Positions 34,255-43,511 of a stretch of 64,000 nucleotides of DNA are shown in pieces. Under the pieces are notes generated by a model that was given only the letters and a program-made list of their open reading frames with translations, made no database searches and had not been told where the DNA came from. Positions within the stretch are counted from its first letter, which is position 1. The number at the start of each line of letters is the position of its first letter. The DNA is from Massilia litorea (GTDB taxonomy: Bacteria; Pseudomonadota; Gammaproteobacteria; Burkholderiales; Burkholderiaceae_D): positions 4,216,001-4,280,000 of the forward strand of contig NZ_CP062941.1 of assembly GCF_015101885.1 (NCBI RefSeq). The letters are read 5' to 3'. Both the position numbers and the translations under genes were made by a program.

Positions 34255-35985
34255 TCAGGCACCGGGTCCGTCGCCACTCCCGGCCTGCCGGGGTGCATCG
34301 GCAAGCCGCACCAGGCGCCAAGCGCCGCGGCGCTCGATCGACCTGGCTCCGTGGGCCGGGCGGCCGAAGGCGCCGGGCGGAAGTACAAAGGTTGCGGACG
34401 GCAGCAAGCTGCCCTGCGCGAACCAGCGCGTGCCGTCCAGCGCGCGCGGGTCCTCGCAGCGCCACCAGCCGCTCGCCGGACACGGCACGCCGGTGGCGGC
34501 GAAGCTGCCGACCGCGACGCCCTGCTCTTCCATGATGCGCGGCCCGATGCCGGACCCGCTGATGCCGGCAGCGGCCACCGGCGTGGCCGGCGCCAGCGGC
34601 ACGGGCGACGGCACGCGTTTGCGGTTGCGCTTGTCGACCAGTTTCCAGGCGGTCTGGTTCTTCGACTCGTAACTCGGCTGCATGCCCCTGAGCTTTTCCC
34701 ACAGGGTCTGCGGCGGCAGCAGCAAGGCCTGCGGCATGCGCTCGCCCTTCCTGATGTACTGGCGCTGCCCGCCCAGCACGCCGACGCCCTTGCCGCCGTC
34801 GCCGCACAGCCACCAGCCGCTCTCGGGGCAGCGCTCGCCGGCCAGGGCGTAGGTGCCGAGCTGCGTCGGCGGCGGCTCGGCCGCGACTGGCTTGCGTTCT
34901 TGCGTAGGGCGTAGCCGGATGCTGGACGAAATCTTGTCCCATAAGGCCATGGCGGCGTCCTGCGACAGTGACGAGGGAACTGGTCCATTGTTGCTCTTGC
35001 CGGTCTCCATCGTAAAGGAAAGGTGCGGGAGCAAAACATTGTCGGCAGTCCCATTTACCTCCCACCAAAAGGTGTAGACGATTGCATCGTTTTTCTCTGC
35101 GAATCGCGTAATCAGCTCGTCACCCGCGATGCCGCTGATCGTTCGTGGCGCTTCGCGCAAGTTAGAAACATGCATCCTGTCGGCGGCCGACAATTTCGCG
35201 TCCGTCTCCGCGCTCCTCTCCAGAAGGCTTTGCCTGTCAGGCTTGTTCCCCGCGGCCAGAATGAGCATGAATTGCATGTCGGGGTGATTGGGCAACCCAG
35301 CGCGCATAATGATTTCTTCACCCTGTCCGGCGCTCAGCGGATCGCGAAACCAGGCCCGATGGACACAAAAACCCGATTCGGATGGCGCCCGATTTTCCGG
35401 GTTCGGGACGAGCTTGGCGACGAGCGTGGGCAGGTTTTCGATAAGGTCAGGATCATAATCGGATGCTGACACATCGAAACTCATGCCTTGTCCATGCACG
35501 AGGGCTTCGACTGCGACGCCTTCGTCGCGGTAGCGCTCCAGCTCCTGTCCCCTCAGACGGGTTCCTTCCGCGACGTTTCGGCTGTGTACGAAAATTTTGC
35601 CGCTTACACCGTTTTCCGTCTTGACCTCTCGGACAGATTCGAGGTTCTTGTTTCCGCCGAGCCGGTCCGGGGCGGCACGAAGGCGCGCCTCGCGTTGCGC
35701 AAGTCGGTTCCGGAAGTCCGCCTCCGGCTCATCAAATGACGAAATATCGAAGCCATCGACGCGCGGCCGGACCAGCTCCAGCCTTGCCTCTTCCGGCATG
35801 TCGAGAAGAAATCTGCCGATACACACCGTTTTCATTCCCTTGGTCATTCGCGCTACCTCTTGTTCATCCCGACGTGCCGTCTCCCGCTTTTCCCGAACCT
35901 CTCCGAAGGCCCAGGCGCCTGTTAATCCGACGATGACGATCCCGGCCAGCAGTTTGGCCAGCCCGTTACGGAACCAGTGCGTCAC
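34255..35985 (-). CDS. Type VI lipase immunity protein, Tli4-like, with tandem CPxSGWW modules
   Basis: 576 residues from GTG 35985. A single N-terminal membrane helix (~10-30, LLAGIVIVGLTGAWAFG) would put it in the periplasm. Residues ~45-365 fit the Tli4 N-terminal and central regions (KTVCIGRFLLDMPEEARLEL; SFTMETGKSN). The C-terminus holds two related modules, ~376-450 and ~492-565, each with G-x-CPxSGWWxC, an MP/LP-LPP turn and AWKLV or AWRLV at the end. It overlaps the effector gene by 4 bases (GTGA). It should neutralise the adjacent lipase. GC content looks lower than that of comEC and tatD. Confidence 0.85.
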   Translation of the reverse strand: MTHWFRNGLAKLLAGIVIVGLTGAWAFGEVREKRETARRDEQEVARMTKGMKTVCIGRFLLDMPEEARLELVRPRVDGFDISSFDEPEADFRNRLAQREARLRAAPDRLGGNKNLESVREVKTENGVSGKIFVHSRNVAEGTRLRGQELERYRDEGVAVEALVHGQGMSFDVSASDYDPDLIENLPTLVAKLVPNPENRAPSESGFCVHRAWFRDPLSAGQGEEIIMRAGLPNHPDMQFMLILAAGNKPDRQSLLERSAETDAKLSAADRMHVSNLREAPRTISGIAGDELITRFAEKNDAIVYTFWWEVNGTADNVLLPHLSFTMETGKSNNGPVPSSLSQDAAMALWDKISSSIRLRPTQERKPVAAEPPPTQLGTYALAGERCPESGWWLCGDGGKGVGVLGGQRQYIRKGERMPQALLLPPQTLWEKLRGMQPSYESKNQTAWKLVDKRNRKRVPSPVPLAPATPVAAAGISGSGIGPRIMEEQGVAVGSFAATGVPCPASGWWRCEDPRALDGTRWFAQGSLLPSATFVLPPGAFGRPAHGARSIERRGAWRLVRLADAPRQAGSGDGPGA

Positions 35986-37721
35986 GGCGTCTCCTGAACG
36001 ATCTTCACAATCAAGCGGAGCGTCAGCTTCAGCATGTCCTGGTTGTTATAGGATCCTTGATGGTCATATCCTTGCGTCGCGAAAGTCTGCTTGACCTTTC
36101 CGCTCGGCCCCATGCCCGATTCGCGAGGGACCGTACCGTCGCCTCGGGCATCTTGCTCCTCCAGCTCGAAGAGCAATTCCGCTTTTTCTTCCACCCGAAC
36201 GCGACGCTGGCCGGCAGGGGTGCACCCAAGGAAACGCGCAGCGCCAAGGTTGGCGGCTGTGACAACGGCTGCAGCGCTTCTTTGCTGCCTTGCGACCCAA
36301 CGCACCTGCCCATAAGATCGTTTGTGCCGGTCGTCGCCGTAAAACGCGTAGGTGTTCGGGTGGTAATAATCGCCCAAGGATCGGTGAAATTTTTCTGCGG
36401 TTCCGATCGCCGACCTGATCGCTTTTTCCACGCCGTCCCGTGTTTCTCGATACTTCCCAGCGGGGTCGGCCAGGGCCGGGTTGATCAGGCGATACCAGGG
36501 CGTCATATCTCGGTAAAGATCATATGGATTCGGAGCCCTCGCGTTCGGAAAGTGCAAATAGTCGCCGCGGACAGGACCGCTGGCGGAGGCTTGGGCGTTG
36601 ATTTCCCGACCAGCATGCTGCGGTTTTCCATCTGCCGCTGTCACCCGGACGTGAAGCCACGGCCCAGGATAAAGGTGATTCGGAAGCAGCTCGAGCGCGC
36701 CGGGCGAGGTCGCCAGCACGGCAGTGGTTTTCTCGGTCGTATCTCCCAGGATTTTCGCCAGTGCGGCAGCGGCCAGGTTATCGAGCGGCCCATTATCGGG
36801 ACTCGACCTTTCTGTCCCACAGGCCATTCGGCGGTATGCAGCCGGCGCTCCAAGTGCAGGCATGACACCGTGGATTACGCCCGCAATCTTGCCAGGGATG
36901 CGCTGGGCGCATGCTCGTGCGACCAAGCCCCCCATTGAGTGCGTGACCAGGATGACCTTGTCGCAGCGACGTTTAGCCGTCGTCCAGAATTCGATAATCT
37001 CGAGAATGCGCTTTTCCAGCCGCTGGGACGACTCCCCGCAATCTTCCAGCCAGTTGTAGCCAACCGCGTAGACGGGAAAATAGTGCTTCGCATGTTTCTT
37101 GAGATGATCTTCCTTCAAGGGTTCAAATTCTCGCAGCCCCCACTGCTGCGGCGTACAGGCCATCACCTCCTTCCAATGCGGCTGGATAAAAGGCTTTTTT
37201 TCATGGTCATCAAAACCGAAGGTCTGGTTCAGGCGCATTTGCAGCGCATGCAGCAATGGGCCGTATGAATCGGCGTGTACTTCCCCCCAGCCGCGTTCAC
37301 GTACCTCCGCGTCCGTGAGTTCGTATCCGTTGACCGGATCGGGCAGGATGATGGCGCCAGTGTCGTCCACTTCCAGGGTGGGTCCATCGAACAGTTTCTG
37401 GCGGACGGCCGGCGCGCGTTTTTCCCATATGAGCGATTCCTGGTACCCGTCCGTCAATCCATTAGGCGGGCGCCATACCGGCACTCCTGCGTCGACCTGC
37501 CGGTTCTTTTCATTGATCAGTCTTCCCAAGCGGGGCTGACGCTTCGCCCTCAGATTCGTCCCCATAATCCCGGGCACCACGATCACCGGAATAATATGAT
37601 TCGCCGGCCTGAGTCCCAGCCCCCGGATTTTGTACTCGGTCGACGACATGAACGAATTGACTTCCCAACCGCCGTTGGACAAGGGGATCAGCGGGGGTAG
37701 CGGCCGGGTCGATTCACTCAT
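35982..37721 (-). CDS. Type VI secretion lipase effector (Tle family, PGAP1-like alpha/beta hydrolase)
   Basis: 579 residues, no signal peptide, as expected for VgrG-delivered effectors. The alpha/beta hydrolase core has IIPVIVVPGIMGTNLRA near residue 42, the nucleophile Ser262 in VILVTHSMGGLVARA and a probable catalytic histidine, His554, in GYDHQGSYNN. GDGTVPRESG near 535 also fits lipases of this group. It lies 23 bases after vgrG and is followed by a Tli4-like immunity gene, so it is most likely a Tle4-type phospholipase that attacks membranes of rival cells from the periplasm. Family number is uncertain; the serine hydrolase call is firm. Confidence 0.88.
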   Translation of the reverse strand: MSESTRPLPPLIPLSNGGWEVNSFMSSTEYKIRGLGLRPANHIIPVIVVPGIMGTNLRAKRQPRLGRLINEKNRQVDAGVPVWRPPNGLTDGYQESLIWEKRAPAVRQKLFDGPTLEVDDTGAIILPDPVNGYELTDAEVRERGWGEVHADSYGPLLHALQMRLNQTFGFDDHEKKPFIQPHWKEVMACTPQQWGLREFEPLKEDHLKKHAKHYFPVYAVGYNWLEDCGESSQRLEKRILEIIEFWTTAKRRCDKVILVTHSMGGLVARACAQRIPGKIAGVIHGVMPALGAPAAYRRMACGTERSSPDNGPLDNLAAAALAKILGDTTEKTTAVLATSPGALELLPNHLYPGPWLHVRVTAADGKPQHAGREINAQASASGPVRGDYLHFPNARAPNPYDLYRDMTPWYRLINPALADPAGKYRETRDGVEKAIRSAIGTAEKFHRSLGDYYHPNTYAFYGDDRHKRSYGQVRWVARQQRSAAAVVTAANLGAARFLGCTPAGQRRVRVEEKAELLFELEEQDARGDGTVPRESGMGPSGKVKQTFATQGYDHQGSYNNQDMLKLTLRLIVKIVQETP

Positions 37722-37744
37722 GGGATGCGTGAGAATGCTGGCGT

Positions 37745-40540
37745 TCAGGGCAGAAGCTCGAAGCGCACCGGCCCGAGCGTGGCGCTCTGGACCAGTGAGG
37801 TACGTCCGCTCTCGTCGCTGACGCCATCGATGGTGCTGCCGTCCTCCAGATGCGCGATATAGCGCTGGTTCGGGATCGGTTCGCGTGTCTGCAGGTCGCG
37901 CACCACCATTCGCTCATCGGTGCGGATGCTGGACTTCGCGAAATCGAGGGTCGCCGGCGTGCCGCCGCCCGGGCCGCCGTGGACGACCGAGGACGCTTTG
38001 ACGACGTGCTTGCCGCTGCCCTGCTGGGTGATCGTGCCCTCGGCCCATTCGGTCTGCGCGCCTCTGGAGACGATCCGCACCAGCGGCGCCTCGATGTGGA
38101 TCGCTTCGGCCGAAATCAGGCTGATGCGGTTCGAGGACTTGATCTCGACATTGCCCTGGTGCGCCTCGAGCGTCACGTTGCCGCGCGCCGCCACCAGCTT
38201 GATGCCGAGTTGATGCGCAAAAGCACTGATACCGCGCGCCGCGCGCAGGAAGACGTTGCGGCCGGCCGAGACCTGGGCGTCGCCGCCGCTCGCCAGGTCG
38301 ACCTGCTTCTCCGAGCCGAGCGCCACATTGTCCTGGCTGGCCAGCACGATGCCGGCGGGTGCCGTGATGGCGACGATCGGCGCGGCGCCGCCGCTCCCCG
38401 GCGCGACATTGGTGCCGCTGTCCCAGCCTTTCAGCTTGTCGACCAGCTCCGCCAGCCGTCCGCTGCCTGCCTCGTCGCCAGCATGCTGCCCGGCCAGTTT
38501 CGCCATCTCGTCCACCACGCTCTGCATCAGCTCCGCCAGGCCGATCAAGCCGGCGCGCGACAGCTGCTGACCTTCGTCGGCAGGCGATGCCTCGGCAGTG
38601 ACCAGCACGCCTTTACGACCGCGGATCGCCACCGCCTGCTCGCTGCGCAGTTCCGCGCCCTCGCCGCGCGGCTTGCCCTCGCCGTTCGCGCGGGCACGCG
38701 CCAGCCAGCCGAGGTTCAGTTCGGACGCGCCATGGTCGCTCGCCAGCTGCACGCCGATCTCGCCGTGCGTGTCGTCGAAACGCAGCTGGCTGCCGCGCTG
38801 CCCGTTCACTTCGCGGCTGCGCAGGCCGGACAGGTAGCGGTTGCCCGGCAGCTCGCCGTTCGGGCTCAGCGCCGGTGGAAGCGCCTGTCCGTTGAACAGC
38901 TGGGCCAGCACGATCGGCTTGTCCGGGTCGCCCCCGAGGAAGGCGACCAGGACCTCGCTGCCCACCCGCGGCAGGCCGAGGGCGCCGCATTGCTGGTGGC
39001 TGCCCGGGCCGTTGCCGGCCCAGTTGGAGGCGACGCGTACCCAGGCCGAATCGAGCGGCGAGCCTGACGCGCCGGCGCCGTGCGCATGTTCGTGGTCGTG
39101 CGTGCGCATGCCGGGAAAGCGGATTCTTACGCGCCCCAGGCTGTCGCAATGCACTTCTTCGCCCGCCGGGCCGACGACCAGCGCGCTTTGCAGCTGCGGA
39201 TGCGGCAGGTCGGTGCGCTCGTCGAAGGCAGGGACGACCGGCACGCCGCGCCGCACGGCAGTGAAGCGTACCCGCACCGGACCGTCTGCCGGCGCGGCGG
39301 GGACAACCCAGCCGCTGCGCGCCAGCAGGCGTTCGATACGTGCCGTCATGTCGCCCGGCAGGTTGTTGCGCACGCTGGCCTGCAGCTCGGTGATCAGGAA
39401 TTCGCGCTCGGGCGCGGGGTGGGTATCGATCTCGGGATGTTCGGCCAGCGTGAAGTACTGGCCCGCGCAGAAGTCGCGCACCGTTCCCTCGCCGTGGAAG
39501 CACTTGGCCTCGAAGCCGTGGCGGGCGATGCGCAGCTGGCCGAGACGGGTATGGTCGTCGACGTCGTTGCCGGCGTGGGGCGCCTCCACCAGGTAGTCGT
39601 CGAGGCTCGCCGCCAGGGTGTTGCCGTGCCCACCCTGGTCGAACCCGGCGCGCGCGCTCGTTTCCATGAAGCGCGCGCCGCCCGGGTGCTTGTAGTCCCA
39701 GCTGTGGCGCGAGGCGGAGCCCGGCTGCAGGCTACGGGCGGCGCTCCAGGCGGTGATGGTGTCGCGCTCTTCGGTGGCGTCGTCGCGGTGGTAGCGCACG
39801 GTGCCCGCCTTGTTGACGGGGAGCTTGGCAGCGTCCGCGAACAGCACCAGCGTGTGCGCCGGGATGCGGTCATCGGCTGCTTCGACCGTGCTGCCCCGGC
39901 TGCGCCCCGGCCGCACGCACCAGCAGATGCCGCGCCGGCGCAGCAGGCGCCGCACAAAAGCGGCGTCGGATTCGTTGTACTGCATCGTCTGCTCGCGCGC
40001 CGGGTACGCGCTGAGGTCGAGCAGCGGATCGAGTTCGTATTCGAAGGCGCCGGCCAGCACCGCGTTCGCATGGCGCCACTCGTCGAACAGCACCTGCACG
40101 ATCGCCAGCTCGTTCTGGTTGCGGAAGATGCGGCTGTTGACGCGCTTTTCCATGATCGCCAGCGCGTCGCGCAGCACCAGCTGGTAGGTGGTCAGGGACC
40201 CGTCGCTGTCGCCGGCACGTGCCTCGGTGACGATGCCGCAGATGCTGCGCAAGTCGCCGCGGTCGGTGACGATCTGGATTTCGGCGGGCAGCGCGATGAA
40301 GCTTTTCAGCGGCAGCGCCGGGTCGCTCGCGACGCAGGCGACGCGGTATTCGAGGCCGCCGCAAACCGACTCGCTGCCGACGATCTGCTGCGGCAGCAGG
40401 GCCTCGGCTTCCAGGCCCTGGGCATGCGCGAGGCGCAGGCGCAATGCGCGGTGTGCCGTACTGAGCGACTGTTCATGCCGCAGCACCCGCAGGAATGCAC
40501 TCGCGCTGTCCACATCCGTCTCCCAGGCCGAAAGAGCCAT
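37745..40540 (-). CDS. vgrG: Type VI secretion tip protein VgrG with C-terminal extension
   Basis: 931 residues. Domains: phage gpD-like base (~1-390) with QYNESDAAFVRRLLRRRGIC; gp5-type OB fold (~430-530) with RVRIRFPGM and ASNWAGNGPGSHQQCGALGL then PRVGSEVLVAF; and a DUF2345-type beta-prism (~620-830) with NVALGSEKQVDLASGGDAQV and GNVTLEAHQGNVEIKSSNRI. The last ~70 residues (~860-931, DLQTREPIPNQRYIAHLEDG) resemble a small beta-sandwich that could dock the adjacent lipase. No T6SS structural genes or PAAR gene are in the window, so it is an orphan vgrG island using an apparatus encoded elsewhere. Confidence 0.95.
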   Translation of the reverse strand: MALSAWETDVDSASAFLRVLRHEQSLSTAHRALRLRLAHAQGLEAEALLPQQIVGSESVCGGLEYRVACVASDPALPLKSFIALPAEIQIVTDRGDLRSICGIVTEARAGDSDGSLTTYQLVLRDALAIMEKRVNSRIFRNQNELAIVQVLFDEWRHANAVLAGAFEYELDPLLDLSAYPAREQTMQYNESDAAFVRRLLRRRGICWCVRPGRSRGSTVEAADDRIPAHTLVLFADAAKLPVNKAGTVRYHRDDATEERDTITAWSAARSLQPGSASRHSWDYKHPGGARFMETSARAGFDQGGHGNTLAASLDDYLVEAPHAGNDVDDHTRLGQLRIARHGFEAKCFHGEGTVRDFCAGQYFTLAEHPEIDTHPAPEREFLITELQASVRNNLPGDMTARIERLLARSGWVVPAAPADGPVRVRFTAVRRGVPVVPAFDERTDLPHPQLQSALVVGPAGEEVHCDSLGRVRIRFPGMRTHDHEHAHGAGASGSPLDSAWVRVASNWAGNGPGSHQQCGALGLPRVGSEVLVAFLGGDPDKPIVLAQLFNGQALPPALSPNGELPGNRYLSGLRSREVNGQRGSQLRFDDTHGEIGVQLASDHGASELNLGWLARARANGEGKPRGEGAELRSEQAVAIRGRKGVLVTAEASPADEGQQLSRAGLIGLAELMQSVVDEMAKLAGQHAGDEAGSGRLAELVDKLKGWDSGTNVAPGSGGAAPIVAITAPAGIVLASQDNVALGSEKQVDLASGGDAQVSAGRNVFLRAARGISAFAHQLGIKLVAARGNVTLEAHQGNVEIKSSNRISLISAEAIHIEAPLVRIVSRGAQTEWAEGTITQQGSGKHVVKASSVVHGGPGGGTPATLDFAKSSIRTDERMVVRDLQTREPIPNQRYIAHLEDGSTIDGVSDESGRTSLVQSATLGPVRFELLP

Positions 40541-40577
40541 GGTCCCACGAACCCGACAATACCCGGTTGCGCCGTCT

Positions 40578-40597
40578 CATTGTGTCCAGGCACAATG
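40578..40597. promoter_or_regulatory. Inverted repeat upstream of vgrG
   Basis: CATTGTG (40578-40584) and CACAATG (40591-40597) are perfect 7-base arms separated by 6 bases, ending 38 bases before the vgrG start. It could be an operator or a leader hairpin. The remaining bases between tatD and vgrG (40541-40695) hold no recognisable gene or strong promoter. Confidence 0.45.
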
Positions 40598-40695
40598 TGG
40601 CGAACTTCGCACTGTCTGGATCGTCGTCTGTATGCCTGCACAGCCGAGTCCGGCCAGCGCAAATAGTTCCGCTCGAGGCCGATTTGAGGGCAGTT

Positions 40696-41499
40696 TTATT
40701 CCGCGACCAGGGCCGCCAGGCGCGGCAGCGCGGCCAGGGAGCTGCGCCAGGCGGCGGCGCTGATCTCGGCCGGGTCGACGCCGCGCAGTCCGGCCAGCGC
40801 CGCGCCGATCGCGGGCAGCTGCTCGGGGCTGTTGCGCGCCGGGTGGATCCAGCTGGGCGAGATGTCCGGTGCATCGGTCTCGAGCACGATGCGGTCGAGC
40901 GGCAGGCCGGCCGCCAGCCGCCGGATCTGGAGCGCCCTCGTAAACGTCATAGCGCCGCCGAACCCCAGATGCATGCCCAGCTTGATGAAGGACTGTGCCT
41001 GCTGCTCGCTACCGTTGAAGGCATGGGCGATGCCGCCCGGCGGCGCGATCTGGCGCAGGTGTTTCAGGACCTGGTCCTGCGAGCGGCGCACATGGGTCAG
41101 CACCGGTAAATCGAAGTCGCGCGCGATGCGCAGCTGCTCGCGAAAGAAGCGCTCCTGCTTCTCGCGCATCGCCGGCTCGCACAGCATCGGGATGAAGAAG
41201 TCGAGCCCGATCTCGCCGATGGCGACGAAGCGCGGATCGCCCAGCGCCGCTTCGACGGCAGTGCGCAGCAGCGCCAGGTCTTCGTCGCGCGCCTGCGGTA
41301 CGTAGATCGGGTGAATGCCGAGCGCATAACTGGCGTTCGGCGCGGCATGGGCAAGCGCAGCAACAACGTCGAAGTTACCGCGTTCCACCGCCGGGATCAC
41401 AATCATCGACACCCCCTGCTCAGCGGCGCGGCCCGCCACGGCGAGCGAGTCCGCGCCGAATTCGTGCGCGTCGAGATGGCAGTGGGTGTCGATCCACAT
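40696..41499 (-). CDS. TatD-family metal-dependent hydrolase (DNase)
   Basis: 267 residues, TIM-barrel amidohydrolase relative. Metal ligands are visible as the HCH of DTHCHLDAHEFGAD, the glutamate in AIGEIGLDF, the histidine in LPVLTHVRRSQDQ, the histidine in GIAHAFNGS, and aspartate in VLETDAPDISP. TatD proteins are cytosolic exonucleases of broad role, possibly in repair and DNA fragmentation; exact function is unsettled. It lies 9 bases after lolD in the same direction and is probably co-transcribed. Confidence 0.94.
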   Translation of the reverse strand: MWIDTHCHLDAHEFGADSLAVAGRAAEQGVSMIVIPAVERGNFDVVAALAHAAPNASYALGIHPIYVPQARDEDLALLRTAVEAALGDPRFVAIGEIGLDFFIPMLCEPAMREKQERFFREQLRIARDFDLPVLTHVRRSQDQVLKHLRQIAPPGGIAHAFNGSEQQAQSFIKLGMHLGFGGAMTFTRALQIRRLAAGLPLDRIVLETDAPDISPSWIHPARNSPEQLPAIGAALAGLRGVDPAEISAAAWRSSLAALPRLAALVAE

Positions 41500-41508
41500 C
41501 GTCGAACC

Positions 41509-42231
41509 TCAGTCCTCGAGCGGCACCAGCCCGTGTTCGGTCAGGCGCAGCGCACGGTCGCAGCGGCGTGCCAGTTCCATGTCGTGGGTGACGATGACGA
41601 AGGCCGTGCCGAGGGTGCGCGACAGTTCCAGCATCAAATCGAAAATGACGAGCGCCGTCGTGTGGTCGAGGTTACCGGTAGGCTCGTCGGCCAGCACGCA
41701 GGCGGGTTGCGTGACCAGGGCGCGGGCCAGCGCCACGCGCTGGCGCTCGCCGCCGGAGAGTTCGCCGGGACGGTGCACGACGCGCTTGGCCAGGCCGACT
41801 CTGGCGAGAATCGCTTCGGCCTGTTCGACCGCCCGCGCGCGCTTCTCGCGCCGGATCATCAGCGGCATGGCGACGTTGTCGAGCGCCGAGAATTCCGGCA
41901 GCAGGTGGTGGAACTGGTAGACGAAGCCGAGCGACGAATTGCGCAGGTCGCCGCGCCGGGTCTCGGACAGGGTCGCGAAGTCCTCGCCCAGCAGCGTCAC
42001 CGCGCCGGCGCTCGGCGTATCGAGCCCGCCCAGCAGGTGCAGCAGCGTCGACTTGCCCGAGCCCGAGGCGCCGACGATGGCGACGCGTTCGCCGCGCCTG
42101 ATCGCGAAATCGATCTTGTCGAGCACCTGCACCTGGTAGTCGCCCTGCTTGAAAGTCTTGCTCAGCCCGCGGCAGGCCAGCACCGGCGCATCTGTCTTCA
42201 CCTCGGCCATCACCTTCGTTGCATCATTCAT
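41509..42231 (-). CDS. lolD: Lipoprotein-release ABC transporter ATPase LolD
   Basis: 240 residues. Walker [11 protein letters not shown]-loop [20 protein letters not shown] (the region typical of the LolD/MacB group), signature [15 protein letters not shown], Walker [12 protein letters not shown] and the switch His in IVTHDMELA. It powers extraction of outer-membrane lipoproteins from the inner membrane and hand-over to LolA. It overlaps the preceding LolC/E permease gene by 8 bases. Confidence 0.95.
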   Translation of the reverse strand: MNDATKVMAEVKTDAPVLACRGLSKTFKQGDYQVQVLDKIDFAIRRGERVAIVGASGSGKSTLLHLLGGLDTPSAGAVTLLGEDFATLSETRRGDLRNSSLGFVYQFHHLLPEFSALDNVAMPLMIRREKRARAVEQAEAILARVGLAKRVVHRPGELSGGERQRVALARALVTQPACVLADEPTGNLDHTTALVIFDLMLELSRTLGTAFVIVTHDMELARRCDRALRLTEHGLVPLED

Positions 42232-43501
42232 AGCGCAGCGCCTCCGCGGGCTTCACGCGCGACGCCGACCAGCTCGGGTAGAGCGTGGCGGCAAACGACA
42301 GGAACACGGCGACGACGCCGATGCGTGCCACGTCCGGCCAGCGCAGGTCGGACGGCACGGACGTGAATTGGTAAATATCCTTGGACAAGAACTGCACTCC
42401 CAATAACTGTTCAATGAATGGAACGATGACGTCGATGTTCAGCGCGACCAGCACCCCGCCGCCGACGCCGAGCGCGGTGCCGAGCAGGCCCGCGACTGCG
42501 CCCTGCACCATGAAGATCTTCATGATCGAACGCGGCGACGCACCCAGCGTGCGCAGGATCGCGATGTCGGCCTGCTTGTCGGTCACGGTCATCACCAGCG
42601 TCGACACGAGATTGAAGGCGGCCACCGTCACGATCAGCGTCAGGATAATGAACATCATCTTCTTCTCGGTCTGTACGGCGCCGAACCAGACGGCGTTGAG
42701 CTTGGACCAGTCGCGCATGACGAGATCGCCCGACATCGATTTTTTCAGTTCGTCGGCCACCTGCGGCGCGGCGTGCATGTCCCTGATGCGCAGGCGCAGG
42801 CCGGCGGGCGCGCCAAGGCGTTCCATCTTCTCCGCGTCCTCCAGGCTGATGAAGGCCATGCCGGAATCGAACTCGGTATGCCCTGCCTCGAAGATGCCGG
42901 AGACGGTGAAGCTGCGCATGCGCGGCAGGAGGCCGGCGGGCGTGGCCTGGGCCTGCGCCAGCAGCATGGTGACCTTGTCGCCCACGTGCAGGTTCAGGGC
43001 GCCGGCCAGCGCGTAGCCGAGGACGATATTGAAACTGCCGGGCGTGAGCGAATCGAGCCGGCCCTGGCGCATGGTGTTGGCGATCTCGGAGACATTGCGT
43101 TCGGCTGCGGGAAGGATGCCGCGGATGATGGCTGGACGCATGGCGCCATCCACCTGCTGCAGCAAGGCGTCGCTCTGCACGAAAGGCGCGGCGCCGAGGA
43201 CGGCCGGATTGCGCAGCGCTTCCTGCGCGGACTCGCGCCACTGCGGCATGTCGCCACGCGCGTCGAACACCTCGATATGCGCCAGCACCGACAGCATGCG
43301 GTCGGTGACCTGTTTCTGGAAGCCGTTCATCACCGACAGCACGATGATCAGCGCCGCCACGCCGAGCGCGATGCCGGCCACCGAGATCAGGGAGATGAAG
43401 GAAATGAAGCCGCCGCCGTTGTTGCCGTCGCCGCCCTTGCCGGCGCGCGTGTAGCGCAGGCCGACCAGCCATTCGAACGGGAGTGTGTGGATGATGCTCA
43501 T
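42224..43501 (-). CDS. Lipoprotein-release permease LolC/E, copy 2
   Basis: 425 residues with four membrane helices: one near the N-terminus (~28-55, [20 protein letters not shown]) and three at the C-terminus (~275-415), around a periplasmic domain of ~210 residues. [20 protein letters not shown] is the FtsX coupling motif. It is a close paralogue of the gene just upstream: nearly the same N-terminus ([18 protein letters not shown]) and C-terminus ([28 protein letters not shown]). The two may form a LolCE-type heterodimer with LolD. Separated from copy 1 by 10 bases. Confidence 0.93.
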   Translation of the reverse strand: MSIIHTLPFEWLVGLRYTRAGKGGDGNNGGGFISFISLISVAGIALGVAALIIVLSVMNGFQKQVTDRMLSVLAHIEVFDARGDMPQWRESAQEALRNPAVLGAAPFVQSDALLQQVDGAMRPAIIRGILPAAERNVSEIANTMRQGRLDSLTPGSFNIVLGYALAGALNLHVGDKVTMLLAQAQATPAGLLPRMRSFTVSGIFEAGHTEFDSGMAFISLEDAEKMERLGAPAGLRLRIRDMHAAPQVADELKKSMSGDLVMRDWSKLNAVWFGAVQTEKKMMFIILTLIVTVAAFNLVSTLVMTVTDKQADIAILRTLGASPRSIMKIFMVQGAVAGLLGTALGVGGGVLVALNIDVIVPFIEQLLGVQFLSKDIYQFTSVPSDLRWPDVARIGVVAVFLSFAATLYPSWSASRVKPAEALRYE

Positions 43502-43511
43502 GCTTTTCTTC

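Noticed and set aside
34226..35068. Upstream extension of comEC to 35068
   Set aside because: It overlaps the immunity gene in another frame and lacks family similarity; ATG 34225 gives a normal ComEC start.
34255..40540. Rhs or polymorphic toxin locus
   Set aside because: No YD repeats or DUF4123/PAAR genes; the toxin is a stand-alone lipase with its own immunity gene.
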